Origin: Sterolibacterium sp.
GTDB taxonomy: Bacteria; Pseudomonadota; Gammaproteobacteria; Burkholderiales; Rhodocyclaceae
DNA length: 47,021 nucleotides
Direction of reading: 5' to 3'
Assembly: GCA_018062105.1 (NCBI GenBank)
Contig: JAGOSV010000015.1
Location: 1 to 47,021, forward strand
Below the pieces are notes generated by a model. That model was given only the letters and a program-made list of their open reading frames with translations, was not told the origin of the DNA and ran no database searches. Numbering within the stretch: position 1 is the first letter of the stretch; each line of letters begins with the position of its first letter. This document shows, in pieces, positions 1-8,716 of the stretch. Both the position numbers and the translations under genes were made by a program.

Positions 1-89
1 AGATGATCCAGGCCCAGCGTGCCTACGAGCTCAACTCGCGCGGCATCAAGACCAGCGATGACATGCTGGCCCGCCTGTCGCAGCTGTAA
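1..89 (+). CDS. flgG: Flagellar distal rod protein FlgG, C-terminal end (partial)
   Basis: Only the last 29 codons are in the window, read from position 3 to the TAA at 87-89. The peptide has the flagellar rod/hook signature IQAQRAYELNS followed by the FlgG-type ending with TSDDML and a final LSQL. FlgG forms the distal rod of the flagellar basal body outside the inner membrane. In betaproteobacteria flgG is normally followed by flgH, flgI and flgJ. Here a FlgH-like start does follow 67 bases later, but it is fused to something else and no flgI is present. The rest of flgG lies upstream of the window, so its integrity cannot be judged. Confidence 0.9.
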   Translation, partial: MIQAQRAYELNSRGIKTSDDMLARLSQL

Positions 90-156
90 TCTCCCCGTCC
101 AGGCGGATGACTCTCCTTGACCGGGAGTTGTCCGCGCAGCTTTTCATGGTTACCTG

Positions 157-1764
157 ATGCGCATCCTGTCCAGTCTTTGTGTCGCCATGGCCAGCCTGCT
201 GCTGGCCGCATGCAGCATGGTGCCCCCCACCAGCATCGTGCAGCAGCCGCTGACGGCCCGCCCGCAGCCGCAGGCCATGTCCCGCCCGAGCAACGGCGCC
301 ATCTTCCAGACTGCCGGCGTACGGCCACTGTACGAAGAGGCCCTGCCGCGCATGATCGGCGACACCCTGACCGTCGTGATCGAGGAAAAAACCACCACCA
401 GCGCCCAGGAATCCACCAATGGCAGCGGCTTCGGATTGCTGGGCCTAACCGAGCGGGCGCGCATTTTGGAGGGCGCGCTGACCATCACCATCGTCGAAGG
501 TCGCCTGACCGCCATGCGCTTGCGTGGTCTGGAAAGGCTGAATGAGCGTTATGTGGTGTCGCGCCTGGTGCCGGATGAGGATGCGCCACTCAATGTTGGC
601 GTGTTGCGCCAGCGTTTCCAGATGTTGCTGGCGGATCCGCTGTTTTCCCGGGCGCAGGCCAGGCTCATCCCCGATGTCGTGCCGGGGCGTGCGCTCCTGG
701 ATATCGAGTTCGAGCGTGCTACGCCGTATCAGATGACACTGTTTGCCAGCAATAGCCGGCCGGCCTCTGTCGGGGAAAACACGACAGGTGCCGCCTTGAC
801 TGTGCGCAATCTCAGCGGCTGGGGGGACAGCCTGGAATGGGTCTTGCAAAACGGTAGCCGCCCTGACTGGCTGAGGCGTCAGGGTGGGCAGCAGCATATC
901 CGCTGGCAGGTTCCACTAGGTGGGCAGGGGCTGGCATTTTCGGCGCAGATGGACGATGGCACTTCGACAGTGCTGGAGGAGCCAATCGATCGGCTGGGGA
1001 TACAGAGCCGGCTGCATGCACAGGAATTTGGCATCTCCCAGCGGGTGCTGGAGGATATGACTCAGCGCCTGGACCTGGGATTGGGTTACAGCAAACGTCG
1101 CAATTTGTCCTTCCTGCTGGGGCAGCCTTTTTCTTTCATGCCCGGCGAGATCGACGGCGTCACACGCATCGAGGGCTGGCGGTTCTGGCAGGAGTATGCC
1201 TATCGCCAGGAAAATCAGGCGCTGGTGCTACGCTCTACCTTTATGACCCATCGTACCAACCTGCAAGCCATGGCCAATGCGGCTGATCCGGATAATCGGA
1301 TATGGCTGGGACAAGGGCATCATGCCTGGCGACCGGCGACAGGAAACTGGCAACTGTCATTGCGTGCCACAATGCAATACACACGGAATCGTCTTTCCTC
1401 GCTGGATCGCTTGTCGCTGGGGGGGCGGCAGTCCGTGCGCGGCTTTCGCGAGAATCAGCTGATCCGTGACCAGGGGCGGGTTGTCAATGTGGATGCAGAT
1501 TATTTTCTCTGGCGTAGCGTAGCGGAAGATGCTTCGTTTTCGGCAGGTTTGTATGGCGACATGGCCAGTGGACATAATCAGGGTGATGCGAATGCCCGCC
1601 TGTCGTCGGTGGGTGTGATGCTGAAAGCGAATCTGTCAGGATGGCACTTTGATCTGGCTTATGCCCTGCGGCGTCAGGCACCAGCGTTCCTACTGCGGCG
1701 TAATGACAGCTTGCAGGATAAAGGCATACATTTCCGGTTGAGCTACGATGTGTTCGGCAAGTGA
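157..1764 (+). CDS. FlgH N-terminus fused in frame to a TpsB (ShlB/FhaC-type) outer-membrane transporter
   Basis: This 535-residue protein has two unrelated parts. Residues 1 to about 90 look like the flagellar L-ring lipoprotein FlgH: a signal peptide with lipobox LAAC (Cys19), the segment SIVQQPLTARP, SNGAIFQ, then IGDTLTVVIEEKTTTS. From about residue 100 it is a two-partner-secretion transporter: the last strand of a first POTRA (ALTITIVEGRL), a complete POTRA2, then a beta-barrel with the Omp85/TpsB loop-6 motif VRGF at residues 427-430. A usual TpsB is 550-600 residues; here its own signal peptide, plug helix and nearly all of POTRA1 are missing. The flgH part uses mostly C/G-ending codons and the TpsB part many more T/A-ending ones, so the join lies near base 430. 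It may be a deletion scar, a working lipoprotein-anchored TpsB, or an assembly join. No TpsA exoprotein gene is in the window. Confidence 0.8.
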   Translation: MRILSSLCVAMASLLLAACSMVPPTSIVQQPLTARPQPQAMSRPSNGAIFQTAGVRPLYEEALPRMIGDTLTVVIEEKTTTSAQESTNGSGFGLLGLTERARILEGALTITIVEGRLTAMRLRGLERLNERYVVSRLVPDEDAPLNVGVLRQRFQMLLADPLFSRAQARLIPDVVPGRALLDIEFERATPYQMTLFASNSRPASVGENTTGAALTVRNLSGWGDSLEWVLQNGSRPDWLRRQGGQQHIRWQVPLGGQGLAFSAQMDDGTSTVLEEPIDRLGIQSRLHAQEFGISQRVLEDMTQRLDLGLGYSKRRNLSFLLGQPFSFMPGEIDGVTRIEGWRFWQEYAYRQENQALVLRSTFMTHRTNLQAMANAADPDNRIWLGQGHHAWRPATGNWQLSLRATMQYTRNRLSSLDRLSLGGRQSVRGFRENQLIRDQGRVVNVDADYFLWRSVAEDASFSAGLYGDMASGHNQGDANARLSSVGVMLKANLSGWHFDLAYALRRQAPAFLLRRNDSLQDKGIHFRLSYDVFGK

Positions 1765-1797
1765 TCAGCGAACTTTTGTCGCACCCGTGGTGGCAAC

Positions 1798-4218
1798 ATG
1801 TCCACTATTTTTCACCTCCCATCGAGAACTGTCATGTGGTCATTGATGTCAGACCGATCGTCTTTCATGATGGCATCGTCTGCCCTGTTGCGTCAGATGA
1901 TGATCCTGTTCTGGTTGTTGGCTTCGTGGCTGGTGATGATTGCACCGGCATGGGCAGAGAAGGACAGAACGGAATTTCTGCAAGCCCTGGCCAGCGGGGT
2001 CGAATACCGGCAGCAGGGTCGGCTGAATCTTTCCCGAGAGATATTGACGGCCTTGCGGCAGCAGGCATCCTCGCCGGAAGATCAGGTACTGGCTGCCGGC
2101 GAGCTCGGGGCAACCTTGCTGCAGATGCGCCAACTAACATTGGCCGGTGAGATGCTCGGGGGGGCGTACGCACAATCCGACGGGCGCGAACGCGCTCGTT
2201 ATGCCATCGATCTGGCACATCTAGCAGTGGCTCGGCACAATCCGGAGGAAGCACGCCGGTATCTGAGTGAAGCCGGGACGTTGTCTGCCGGGGATAGTGC
2301 ATTGCAGGCACTTGTTGCCTTGAATGAAGCTAGTTTGGCGCCGGAGGAACATGTGTTGGAGCGGTTGGCGGGTGTGGCCACCCTCATTCCGTCCATCCGC
2401 GAGGCGGACACACGCGCGGCGTTGTCGATCAATCTGGGGCATCAGGCACGCAAGCAGGTGCAGAAACAGAAACCTGCTGCCCTGCCACTGGCCTGGCAGG
2501 CACTGGTGTCGGCACGCCGGGATGCTCCCCGGTCATCACGCTTGCAGGTCGAAGCACTCGATGCCCTGGCTCAGCTTTATGAAGATCAGCAGCGGGATGC
2601 TGAGGCGCTGACATTGACGGAACAGGCGCTGGCTGTGGCATCCGGAATGAGCCATCCGCACATGGCCGCTGGTACCAGCATCGTGGGCGATCTGCTGATC
2701 CAGTTGTACTGGCGACAGGGGCGTCTCCAGCTGCGTCTAGGACAGCGTGATGCGGCGTTGCTCGCCTATCAGGCGGCAGTAGAGAGCATCGAGCGTATCC
2801 GGCAGGATATTCCTATCGAGTATGAGGGGAACCGTTCCTCCTTTAGGGACACGCTGGAGCCCATATATCTCGGGCTTGCTGAGCTTTTGCTGGAGGCTTC
2901 CGAACGTTTGCAGGGTGCGGCACACAACGAAGCACTGAAAAAGGTGCGCTCGGTGGTTGAACTCATCAAGCAAAGCGAGATGCAGGATTATCTTGGCGAA
3001 CGTTGTATTCTCGATGCGGAGAGTGACGTCTCTGGGCAGACGTTGCCTGCTGGCACGGCCGTGCTGTATCCGGTCATTTTGCCCGGACGACTTGAGCTGG
3101 TACTGGAGACGGCCACGGGCATGGAGCGCCGGACAAGCCGGATCACGGCTGATGGATTGCGTGCTACCAGCCTGGAATTTGCCCGCCGGTTACGCAGCGA
3201 GCCGACGGCAGAACTGCCGCAGTCCCGGCAGATTTATGACTGGCTGATCCGTCCGCTTGAAGAGATTTTGACGCACCAGAATATTCGTACTCTGGTGATC
3301 GTGCCGGATGGGGTGATCCGTACCTTGCCCCTGGCTGCACTTCATGATGGGCAGCACTATTTGATCGAACGACTGGCGATTGCGGTTTCTCCGGGATTGA
3401 GCATGATCCGGAGAACATTGGCACGCGAACACCGGCCAGCATCCTTGATTGCAGGATTGGCAACCCCCGGACCTGTCGTCGAAAAGCTGTCGACGGCACG
3501 TATTGCCGGTATCCTGCAGCAGCCGAAAGAATCCACGCGCATGTCCGGGGAGAATGTGTTTGCGGTGAATGCAGTGAATGTGGCGGCGGGAGCAATTGCA
3601 CCGTCACACAAAATTGTGACCCGGGCCATTTCGGTCGATAGCCTGAAGCGCCAGGCGGCGGATGCCTTGAGTCTGCCGGGGGTGCGTCTGGAGGTCGAGG
3701 CGCTGGGGCGGCAGTTACACGCTGCCCCATTGCTCGACAGTGCATTTACCCTGTCGAATTTCAGTAACTCGGTAGGTTCTGGCAAGTATGAGGTCGTGCA
3801 TATTGCCTCTCACGGCATTTTCGGTGGCAGTGGTGATGAAAGTTTCATTCTTGCTTACGACGAGATTTTGACCATGAACCGTTTGCAAACGTTGCTGCAA
3901 TCCGAAGGCTTGCGCAAGCGGCCGATACGTCTGTTAACTTTGTCGGCCTGCGAGACGGCAGAGGGGGACGAGCGGGCACCGCTAGGGATCGCTGGCGCGG
4001 CAATCAAGGCACGGGCGGAAAGTGCGCTGGGAACCTTGTGGCCAGTCGAGGACAGTGCTGCCACGAAGATCATGAATACTTTTTATGGTCAGCTGGTCGG
4101 CCAGCAGCAAGGGCGTGCCGAGTCATTGCGTCAGGCACAGATATCCTTGCTCCGGCAGGCGGGGTATGAGCATCCATTCTTCTGGGCACCTTTCATCATC
4201 ATCGGCAACTGGGATTGA
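1798..4218 (+). CDS. Exported CHAT-domain (caspase-like) protein with TPR-like repeats
   Basis: An 806-residue protein counted from the first ATG. The start is uncertain: in-frame ATGs at 1834, 1846, 1867/1870 and 1897/1900 all precede a hydrophobic export signal (FWLLASWLVMIAPAWA), after which the mature protein begins at about residue 54. Roughly residues 60-400 are alpha-helical, Ala/Leu-rich and TPR-like. About residues 480-806 form a CHAT domain, a caspase-fold peptidase. The expected catalytic dyad is present: His672 in VVHIASHGIF and Cys718 in LTLSACETAEG. It starts 33 bases after the TpsB-like gene and is followed 68 bases later by the CHASE2 cyclase, so these are probably co-transcribed. 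CHAT proteins of this TPR-CHAT layout are often found beside two-partner-secretion and CHASE2 genes. The substrate is unknown; cleavage of a secreted partner is only inference. Confidence 0.85.
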   Translation: MSTIFHLPSRTVMWSLMSDRSSFMMASSALLRQMMILFWLLASWLVMIAPAWAEKDRTEFLQALASGVEYRQQGRLNLSREILTALRQQASSPEDQVLAAGELGATLLQMRQLTLAGEMLGGAYAQSDGRERARYAIDLAHLAVARHNPEEARRYLSEAGTLSAGDSALQALVALNEASLAPEEHVLERLAGVATLIPSIREADTRAALSINLGHQARKQVQKQKPAALPLAWQALVSARRDAPRSSRLQVEALDALAQLYEDQQRDAEALTLTEQALAVASGMSHPHMAAGTSIVGDLLIQLYWRQGRLQLRLGQRDAALLAYQAAVESIERIRQDIPIEYEGNRSSFRDTLEPIYLGLAELLLEASERLQGAAHNEALKKVRSVVELIKQSEMQDYLGERCILDAESDVSGQTLPAGTAVLYPVILPGRLELVLETATGMERRTSRITADGLRATSLEFARRLRSEPTAELPQSRQIYDWLIRPLEEILTHQNIRTLVIVPDGVIRTLPLAALHDGQHYLIERLAIAVSPGLSMIRRTLAREHRPASLIAGLATPGPVVEKLSTARIAGILQQPKESTRMSGENVFAVNAVNVAAGAIAPSHKIVTRAISVDSLKRQAADALSLPGVRLEVEALGRQLHAAPLLDSAFTLSNFSNSVGSGKYEVVHIASHGIFGGSGDESFILAYDEILTMNRLQTLLQSEGLRKRPIRLLTLSACETAEGDERAPLGIAGAAIKARAESALGTLWPVEDSAATKIMNTFYGQLVGQQQGRAESLRQAQISLLRQAGYEHPFFWAPFIIIGNWD

Positions 4219-4286
4219 GCCTTGACCGGGATGGAGGCGGTGGCGTGTCGTAGGTTTTTTCAACAAGGCCAACGGAGGTTGTCAGG

Positions 4287-6200
4287 ATGATTGGTCGTTC
4301 TGGAGCGCGACGATTGAATATCATTGCCTGTTTCCTGGCACTGGGCATTTTGCTGTTGACAGAAATATTGTTCCGTCAGGGTAGCCTGGGGGCACTGGAA
4401 AACGAATGGGATGATTTGTGGTTTCGTCTGGCCGGAAAGACGTCGGCACTGACGGTCAGCAAGGTGGCGCTGGTCGAGATCGATGAGGCGACACTGGCGG
4501 CTTTTCCGGATGATCCCCTAGTGTTCTGGACACCTCACTATGCCCGTGCCTGTGCCGTGCTGCGTGCGGTCGGAGTCAAGACCATCGGGCTCGACATCCT
4601 GTTTAGCATCTCGCCGGAAAGCTGGCTGGGGAAGGTGGCAGGTGCTGATGATCCGGCCATCCGCAATTTTGATCGTACCTTCCGTGAGCAACTGGCCAGT
4701 GGCGATGTCATCATCACGGCGACCCACCAGAGTGGCCCGGAGCCCTTGTTGCCGGTGGCCGAGTTTCTTGCCGCCTTACCGAATCTGGACATGCGCGGCC
4801 ATATTGGCGCGACCAATTTGCTGTTTGATCGCGATGGTGCCTTACGGCGTGTCCGGGCGCTGGCACCAGGGGCGGACGATGCTCCCGAAGATGGCCTGCA
4901 CCTGCTCTCTTTTCCCTTGCTGCTGGCCTTGCATGCCTCCGGCCAGTCGGCACAGGAGCACACATGGCGTTTTGGTGCGAAGGCGCTCGATGAGCGCCAG
5001 CCACCCTGGAAACTTGCTTTTTCCGGGCCGCCCGGCAGCATCACACGTCTGTCGATGCGAGAGGTGATTGCTGAAGGTGCCGAGAAAAATCCACGTGTCC
5101 AGGCGCTGGCGGGCAAGGTGGTCATCATCGGGCCAGCTTTTGGGGGATCGAACGATATCCACATGACGCCTTATGGACATGGACTGTGGTCCACGGCTCT
5201 GATGAGTGGGCCAGAAATTCATGCCCAGACCACGGATGCACTGCTCCACGGACGGTTCTTCACGAATCTGCCGGTGGTAGGGCGCATCGCGGTATTGTCA
5301 GTCCTGCTGGCGTGCGCTCTGTGGTTCTGGTTGCGTCTGCCCATCGCTCAGGGAGTAATGACGCTCGGACTGTTGCTGGCACTCATGGCACTGGGGGGGG
5401 ATCTGTTGCATCAGCGTGGTCTGAATTTTCCGTTGGCACACATGCAGTTAGCCTTGCTGTTGTTGTTTGGGGTGATCTATGGCTTGCGTTTTGTGGTTGG
5501 AGAGCGCGAACGTAATCGGGTACGTGCCATCTTTTCACGCTATGTTTCGGGCGAGATTGTCGCCAACCTGATTGATGCCGGAGAGATGCCGGCATTGGGT
5601 GGGCAGTCTCTGGACATCACTGTGCTGTTTTCGGATATCCGGAACTTCACGACACTGTCTGAGCGGCTGCAACCCGAGGAGGTTGTCGAAATGCTCAATC
5701 GCTGGTTCACGCGGGCTTGTGCAGTTCTTCAGGAAGAAGGTGGCTGTATCGACAAGTTTATCGGAGATGCCGTCATGGCAGAATTTGGTGTTCCCCTGCC
5801 CACGCAGGATCATGCGCGGCGGGCGGTACGAGCGGCGCTGAAGCTGAGTCAGGTGGCGGATGAAATGCAGACATGGGTCGAGCAGCGTTTTACCGGGCGC
5901 GATCTTCCACCCTTTGCCATTGGTGTGGGGCTACATTCCGGCAAGGCGGTGGTGGGCAACATCGGCTCGATGGAACGTATGGAGTACACTGCCATCGGCG
6001 ATACGGTGAATCTCGCCTCGCGTCTGGAAGGGGTGACCAAACAACTGGCTTGCACGGTAGTGGCCAGTCGTGCGACGGTCGATCTGGCAGGTACCGGATT
6101 GCAACTGGGCAGGACGGAAACCCTGGCAGTCAAAGGACGCAATGAACCCGTGGAAGTATTCGCCATCGAAGGCATGGAACAAATGGAGACACAATCATGA
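4287..6200 (+). CDS. CHASE2-domain class III adenylate cyclase
   Basis: This 637-residue membrane enzyme is predicted to make cAMP from ATP. One transmembrane helix (about residues 11-28) leads into a periplasmic CHASE2 sensor (about 35-320). Three closely spaced helices (about 330-400) follow, then a cytoplasmic cyclase domain (about 445-600). Metal ligands are Asp450 (FSDIRNFT) and Asp494 (KFIGDAVMAEFG). The purine-specifying Lys490 favours ATP over GTP. Asn575 and Arg579 (NLASR) are the transition-state pair. The second purine-specifying position is Thr568 rather than Asp, as in class IIIb cyclases. A strong ribosome binding site (GGAGG near 4274) supports the ATG at 4287. It sits between the CHAT gene and a FecR-domain gene whose ATG overlaps its stop. 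The periplasmic sensor could couple the outer-membrane or secretion status to cAMP; that link is inference. Confidence 0.93.
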   Translation: MIGRSGARRLNIIACFLALGILLLTEILFRQGSLGALENEWDDLWFRLAGKTSALTVSKVALVEIDEATLAAFPDDPLVFWTPHYARACAVLRAVGVKTIGLDILFSISPESWLGKVAGADDPAIRNFDRTFREQLASGDVIITATHQSGPEPLLPVAEFLAALPNLDMRGHIGATNLLFDRDGALRRVRALAPGADDAPEDGLHLLSFPLLLALHASGQSAQEHTWRFGAKALDERQPPWKLAFSGPPGSITRLSMREVIAEGAEKNPRVQALAGKVVIIGPAFGGSNDIHMTPYGHGLWSTALMSGPEIHAQTTDALLHGRFFTNLPVVGRIAVLSVLLACALWFWLRLPIAQGVMTLGLLLALMALGGDLLHQRGLNFPLAHMQLALLLLFGVIYGLRFVVGERERNRVRAIFSRYVSGEIVANLIDAGEMPALGGQSLDITVLFSDIRNFTTLSERLQPEEVVEMLNRWFTRACAVLQEEGGCIDKFIGDAVMAEFGVPLPTQDHARRAVRAALKLSQVADEMQTWVEQRFTGRDLPPFAIGVGLHSGKAVVGNIGSMERMEYTAIGDTVNLASRLEGVTKQLACTVVASRATVDLAGTGLQLGRTETLAVKGRNEPVEVFAIEGMEQMETQS

Positions 6201-6868
6201 ACTTGACATTTTGTTTTCTGAAGCAGGTGGGGCACTTGCGCCCCATGCTGCTGGCCACTTCCTTGTGGCTGATTGCATTCGGAGCTGCGCATGCTGCCGG
6301 GGAGGTCGTCCTGGTGACGGCGGTGCAGGGGAATGTTACGGTTCAGGGTGAGACCGGCGGGCAGATGAAGCTTGAACCCTTCGTCCGTCTCCGCTCTGGT
6401 GACCGACTGGCCTTGACGGCAGGTAGCCAAGCCAGCCTGCTGTTCGCAGCAGCAGGGCGTATGGAAATCTGGAAAGGGGCGGGTAGTGTGGACATTGCGG
6501 AAGGCGAGGGCAAGGCCGCTACTGTGGGCAAGCCGGAACTGCAGGTACGCCAGATTCCTGTTGAAGTGGCACGACAGATGAATCGCACACCATCGGTCAC
6601 GCAGGAAGGCCGTGTGGGGATGCTACGTATGCGTTCGTTGCCTAACCCGGATGCTATCAATCGTCTGGAGCAAGAATATGCCCGTTTACGCAGCAATACG
6701 GTAGCCAACGATCCCACACCTGAAATCTTTCTACTGGCCGGGCTTTATGATTTGCGCCAGTACACTCGTCTACAGACAGAGCTGAAGCGGATCGAGTCCG
6801 CTTTTCCTCAGGATGTGAGCGTTATCGCACTCAGCCAGGTATATGCACGGGCATTGAATCAGCCTTGA
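6197..6868 (+). CDS. Exported FecR-domain protein
   Basis: A 223-residue protein whose ATG overlaps the cyclase stop (ATGA), so it is probably translationally coupled. Residues 1-33 are a signal peptide ending AAHAA. About residues 35-125 match the FecR beta-domain pattern: VQGNVTVQ, then the LRSGDRLAL block and a run typical of these proteins (SQASLLFAAAGRMEIW). The C-terminal 100 residues are helical and may be TPR-like. There is no membrane anchor and no sigma-factor gene nearby, so this is not a classical FecR anti-sigma regulator. Free-standing periplasmic FecR domains are common next to CHASE2 cyclases and secretion genes, where their role is unknown. Confidence 0.8.
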   Translation: MNLTFCFLKQVGHLRPMLLATSLWLIAFGAAHAAGEVVLVTAVQGNVTVQGETGGQMKLEPFVRLRSGDRLALTAGSQASLLFAAAGRMEIWKGAGSVDIAEGEGKAATVGKPELQVRQIPVEVARQMNRTPSVTQEGRVGMLRMRSLPNPDAINRLEQEYARLRSNTVANDPTPEIFLLAGLYDLRQYTRLQTELKRIESAFPQDVSVIALSQVYARALNQP

Positions 6869-7118
6869 TGGACATTCATGATTGACGTCGGTGGACTGTG
6901 CAGGACTTGATCCAGATTTTCGCTCCGATTTCTCTTTTAGTACGTAAATTTATTTCGTTCACCCTGAACCTGTCTCTAAGGCCTTTCATCATAAAAGTTT
7001 CAAAATTCTGTAGGGATATCCCAAGGATACATCCTTCGGTGCGTTCCCTTCAGTCAGGCTCAGTCCGAAAGGATTTGATTTGATCGGCGTACCTTTAACG
7101 ATCTTTTGGAGATATGTC
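6869..7118 (+). other. Intergenic region upstream of the OmpA-like gene
   Basis: This 250-base stretch is visibly AT-richer than its surroundings. It holds a perfect 10-base palindrome, GGGATATCCC, at 7013-7022. A short open frame at 6898-7083 has no ribosome binding site and no recognisable product and is taken as chance. The gap suggests the OmpA-like gene has its own promoter, but I could not pick convincing -35/-10 boxes. Confidence 0.4.
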
Positions 7119-8045
7119 ATGCAATTTCAATATCGCTTCATTTTGAATGCGCTCGTTGCAGCACTTGCTTTTTGCTCGACCAATGTGGTTTATGCCGCAG
7201 CACCATCGGGTGATGGACAACTGGTGAGGGCTTATCAAGGTTCTCAGTTTGAACGTCAGAAGGATCTTGGCTTCATTCAGTTGGAGTTGCTTGTTGGGCC
7301 TGTTGATACCAAGGCTTCAGGTGGATTCGGTAAGAGTCAGGTACTGGAGGGTTATGTCACCAAAGTGGATTACAGTCTTTCTGGAAAACGCTCGACACTG
7401 GAGGTTGCACGCAATTATGAGCAGGCACTGGTAGATGCCGGATTCGAACTGTTGTTCAAGTGTTCGGGTAAGGCAAAAACTTGTGGCAAACTGAAATTCG
7501 ACCAGGTGTTTGGCGAGTTTCCTTATGAGGATGAGCACTACCTGATTGCTCGAGGTACTGATAAGGCAACTTCGGAAACACTGACGGTGGCAATTCGCGT
7601 CCCCGAGTCTCATCATCACCACGTTTTTGTCGTGCGATCCAAAGCCATGGATACGGGAATGGCCAAGGTGGATGCTGCGGCCATAGGCAAGGGGCTGGAG
7701 CAAACGGGGCACATGGCACTTTATGGTATTCAGTTCGATTTTGGCAAAGCGAGCCTCAGGCCGGAGGCTGCCCCGGTGATTGCGGAAGTGGCGGCATTGT
7801 TGAAGAACAATGCCAGGCTCAAACTGCACGTGGTGGGTCATACCGACAATGTTGGAAATTTTGAAGCCAACATGGCGCTTTCGAAAGCACGTGCGGCCAC
7901 GGTGGTCGATGTGCTGGTGAAGCAGCACAGTATTGGTCCTGCCCGGTTGATGCCGCATGGTGCCTCATCGATCGCGCCGGTGGCAACCAATCGGACGGAT
8001 GCCGGACGTGCCAAGAACCGACGTGTTGAACTGGTCGAGATGTAG
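7119..8045 (+). CDS. Exported DUF4892-like/OmpA-family peptidoglycan-binding protein
   Basis: The chosen ATG at 7119 is preceded by GGAG at about 7108-7111 and starts a clean signal peptide (VAALAFCSTNVVYAA). An earlier in-frame start at 7080 is less likely. The 308-residue product has an N-terminal domain (about 25-195) resembling DUF4892: a hydrophobic strand, the stretch YEQALVDAGFELLFKCSG with a Cys pair, and DEHYLIAR. The C-terminus (about 205-308) is an OmpA/MotB peptidoglycan-binding domain with IQFDFGKASLRPEA, HTDNVG and KNRRVELVEM. It is probably periplasmic or outer-membrane associated. It lies 250 bases behind the FecR gene on the same strand and may belong functionally to that module. 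It is AT-richer than the housekeeping genes further on. Confidence 0.85.
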   Translation: MQFQYRFILNALVAALAFCSTNVVYAAAPSGDGQLVRAYQGSQFERQKDLGFIQLELLVGPVDTKASGGFGKSQVLEGYVTKVDYSLSGKRSTLEVARNYEQALVDAGFELLFKCSGKAKTCGKLKFDQVFGEFPYEDEHYLIARGTDKATSETLTVAIRVPESHHHHVFVVRSKAMDTGMAKVDAAAIGKGLEQTGHMALYGIQFDFGKASLRPEAAPVIAEVAALLKNNARLKLHVVGHTDNVGNFEANMALSKARAATVVDVLVKQHSIGPARLMPHGASSIAPVATNRTDAGRAKNRRVELVEM

Positions 8046-8057
8046 TAAAACGAAAAA

Positions 8058-8080
8058 CCATCTCCGGCAGGTGGAGATGG
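8058..8080 (+). terminator. Hairpin behind the OmpA-like gene
   Basis: A perfect 8-base inverted repeat, CCATCTCC and GGAGATGG, with a 7-base loop begins 12 bases after the OmpA-like stop. No clear T-run follows, so intrinsic termination is plausible but not certain. It marks the end of the accessory block. Confidence 0.5.
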
Positions 8081-8257
8081 GTGTTCCGTTTGCATCCCTT
8101 GAGACTCCCTGCGGGGGTGTTAAGGTTGTTTTTGCAGGGCGGTTCAGCTGGTTCGGTCTTTGCCGCCACTTGCTGCCCACTTGTTGCCATTATCGCGCTG
8201 GATCAATGGCGGCCGAAGCCCCTTTCTTTCGATCCTGGTGTCGATCCGGGGCGTGAC

Positions 8258-8716
8258 TCATGAAGTTTTGCGTTGTCGTGCCTGCGCCAGGCGGTGGCGC
8301 ATGGTGCTGGCGGTGTTTGCGATTTCTGCTTCCAATTGGTGATTGGCGGGTGCATCTTCGATTTTGCGTCGCTGGATTTCCTGTTCCAGAGTTTTGCGTG
8401 ACAGTGCCGAGATCAGGAAGCAGGAGAGTGCGCCTGCGGACAGGATCAGGAGCAAGACGACCTGGAAGAAGTCGCGTTGCTGCTGCCAGTAATAGCCGGC
8501 AAGTGCTGAGCACAGGCTGGCGACCAGCACCCAGGTCATCATCGAGACGACGGCCTCGCGTCCGCCGTGACGGTAGATGGAGAAGAATTGCAGGACAAAG
8601 GCACCGATAAAAATCAGCGAGGCGAATACGCTCAGGAGCTTCTCGACATTGAGATCGTGCACGCCACTCAGGAGCAGTGGCAGCCAGACGCTGAAGCCGG
8701 TCAGTAAGTCACTCAT
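8258..8716 (-). CDS. Hypothetical four-helix membrane protein
   Basis: A 152-residue protein with about four hydrophobic segments (near residues 5-20, 26-46, 57-78 and 84-105). A charged tail of about 45 residues (RKTLEQEIQRRK onward) looks like a cytoplasmic coiled coil. I do not recognise a family. The GC-rich third positions and the membrane pattern make it more credible than the overlapping opposite-strand frames. Its ribosome binding site is weak. It stands alone between the OmpA-like gene (convergent) and the IS3 element. The 180 bases between its start and the IS (8717-8896) hold no gene that I can support. Confidence 0.6.
   Translation of the reverse strand: MSDLLTGFSVWLPLLLSGVHDLNVEKLLSVFASLIFIGAFVLQFFSIYRHGGREAVVSMMTWVLVASLCSALAGYYWQQQRDFFQVVLLLILSAGALSCFLISALSRKTLEQEIQRRKIEDAPANHQLEAEIANTASTMRHRLAQARQRKTS

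Noticed and set aside
6898-7083. A 61-residue open frame between the FecR and OmpA-like genes
   Set aside because: No ribosome binding site and no pattern beyond AT-rich hydrophobic residues; more likely promoter DNA.
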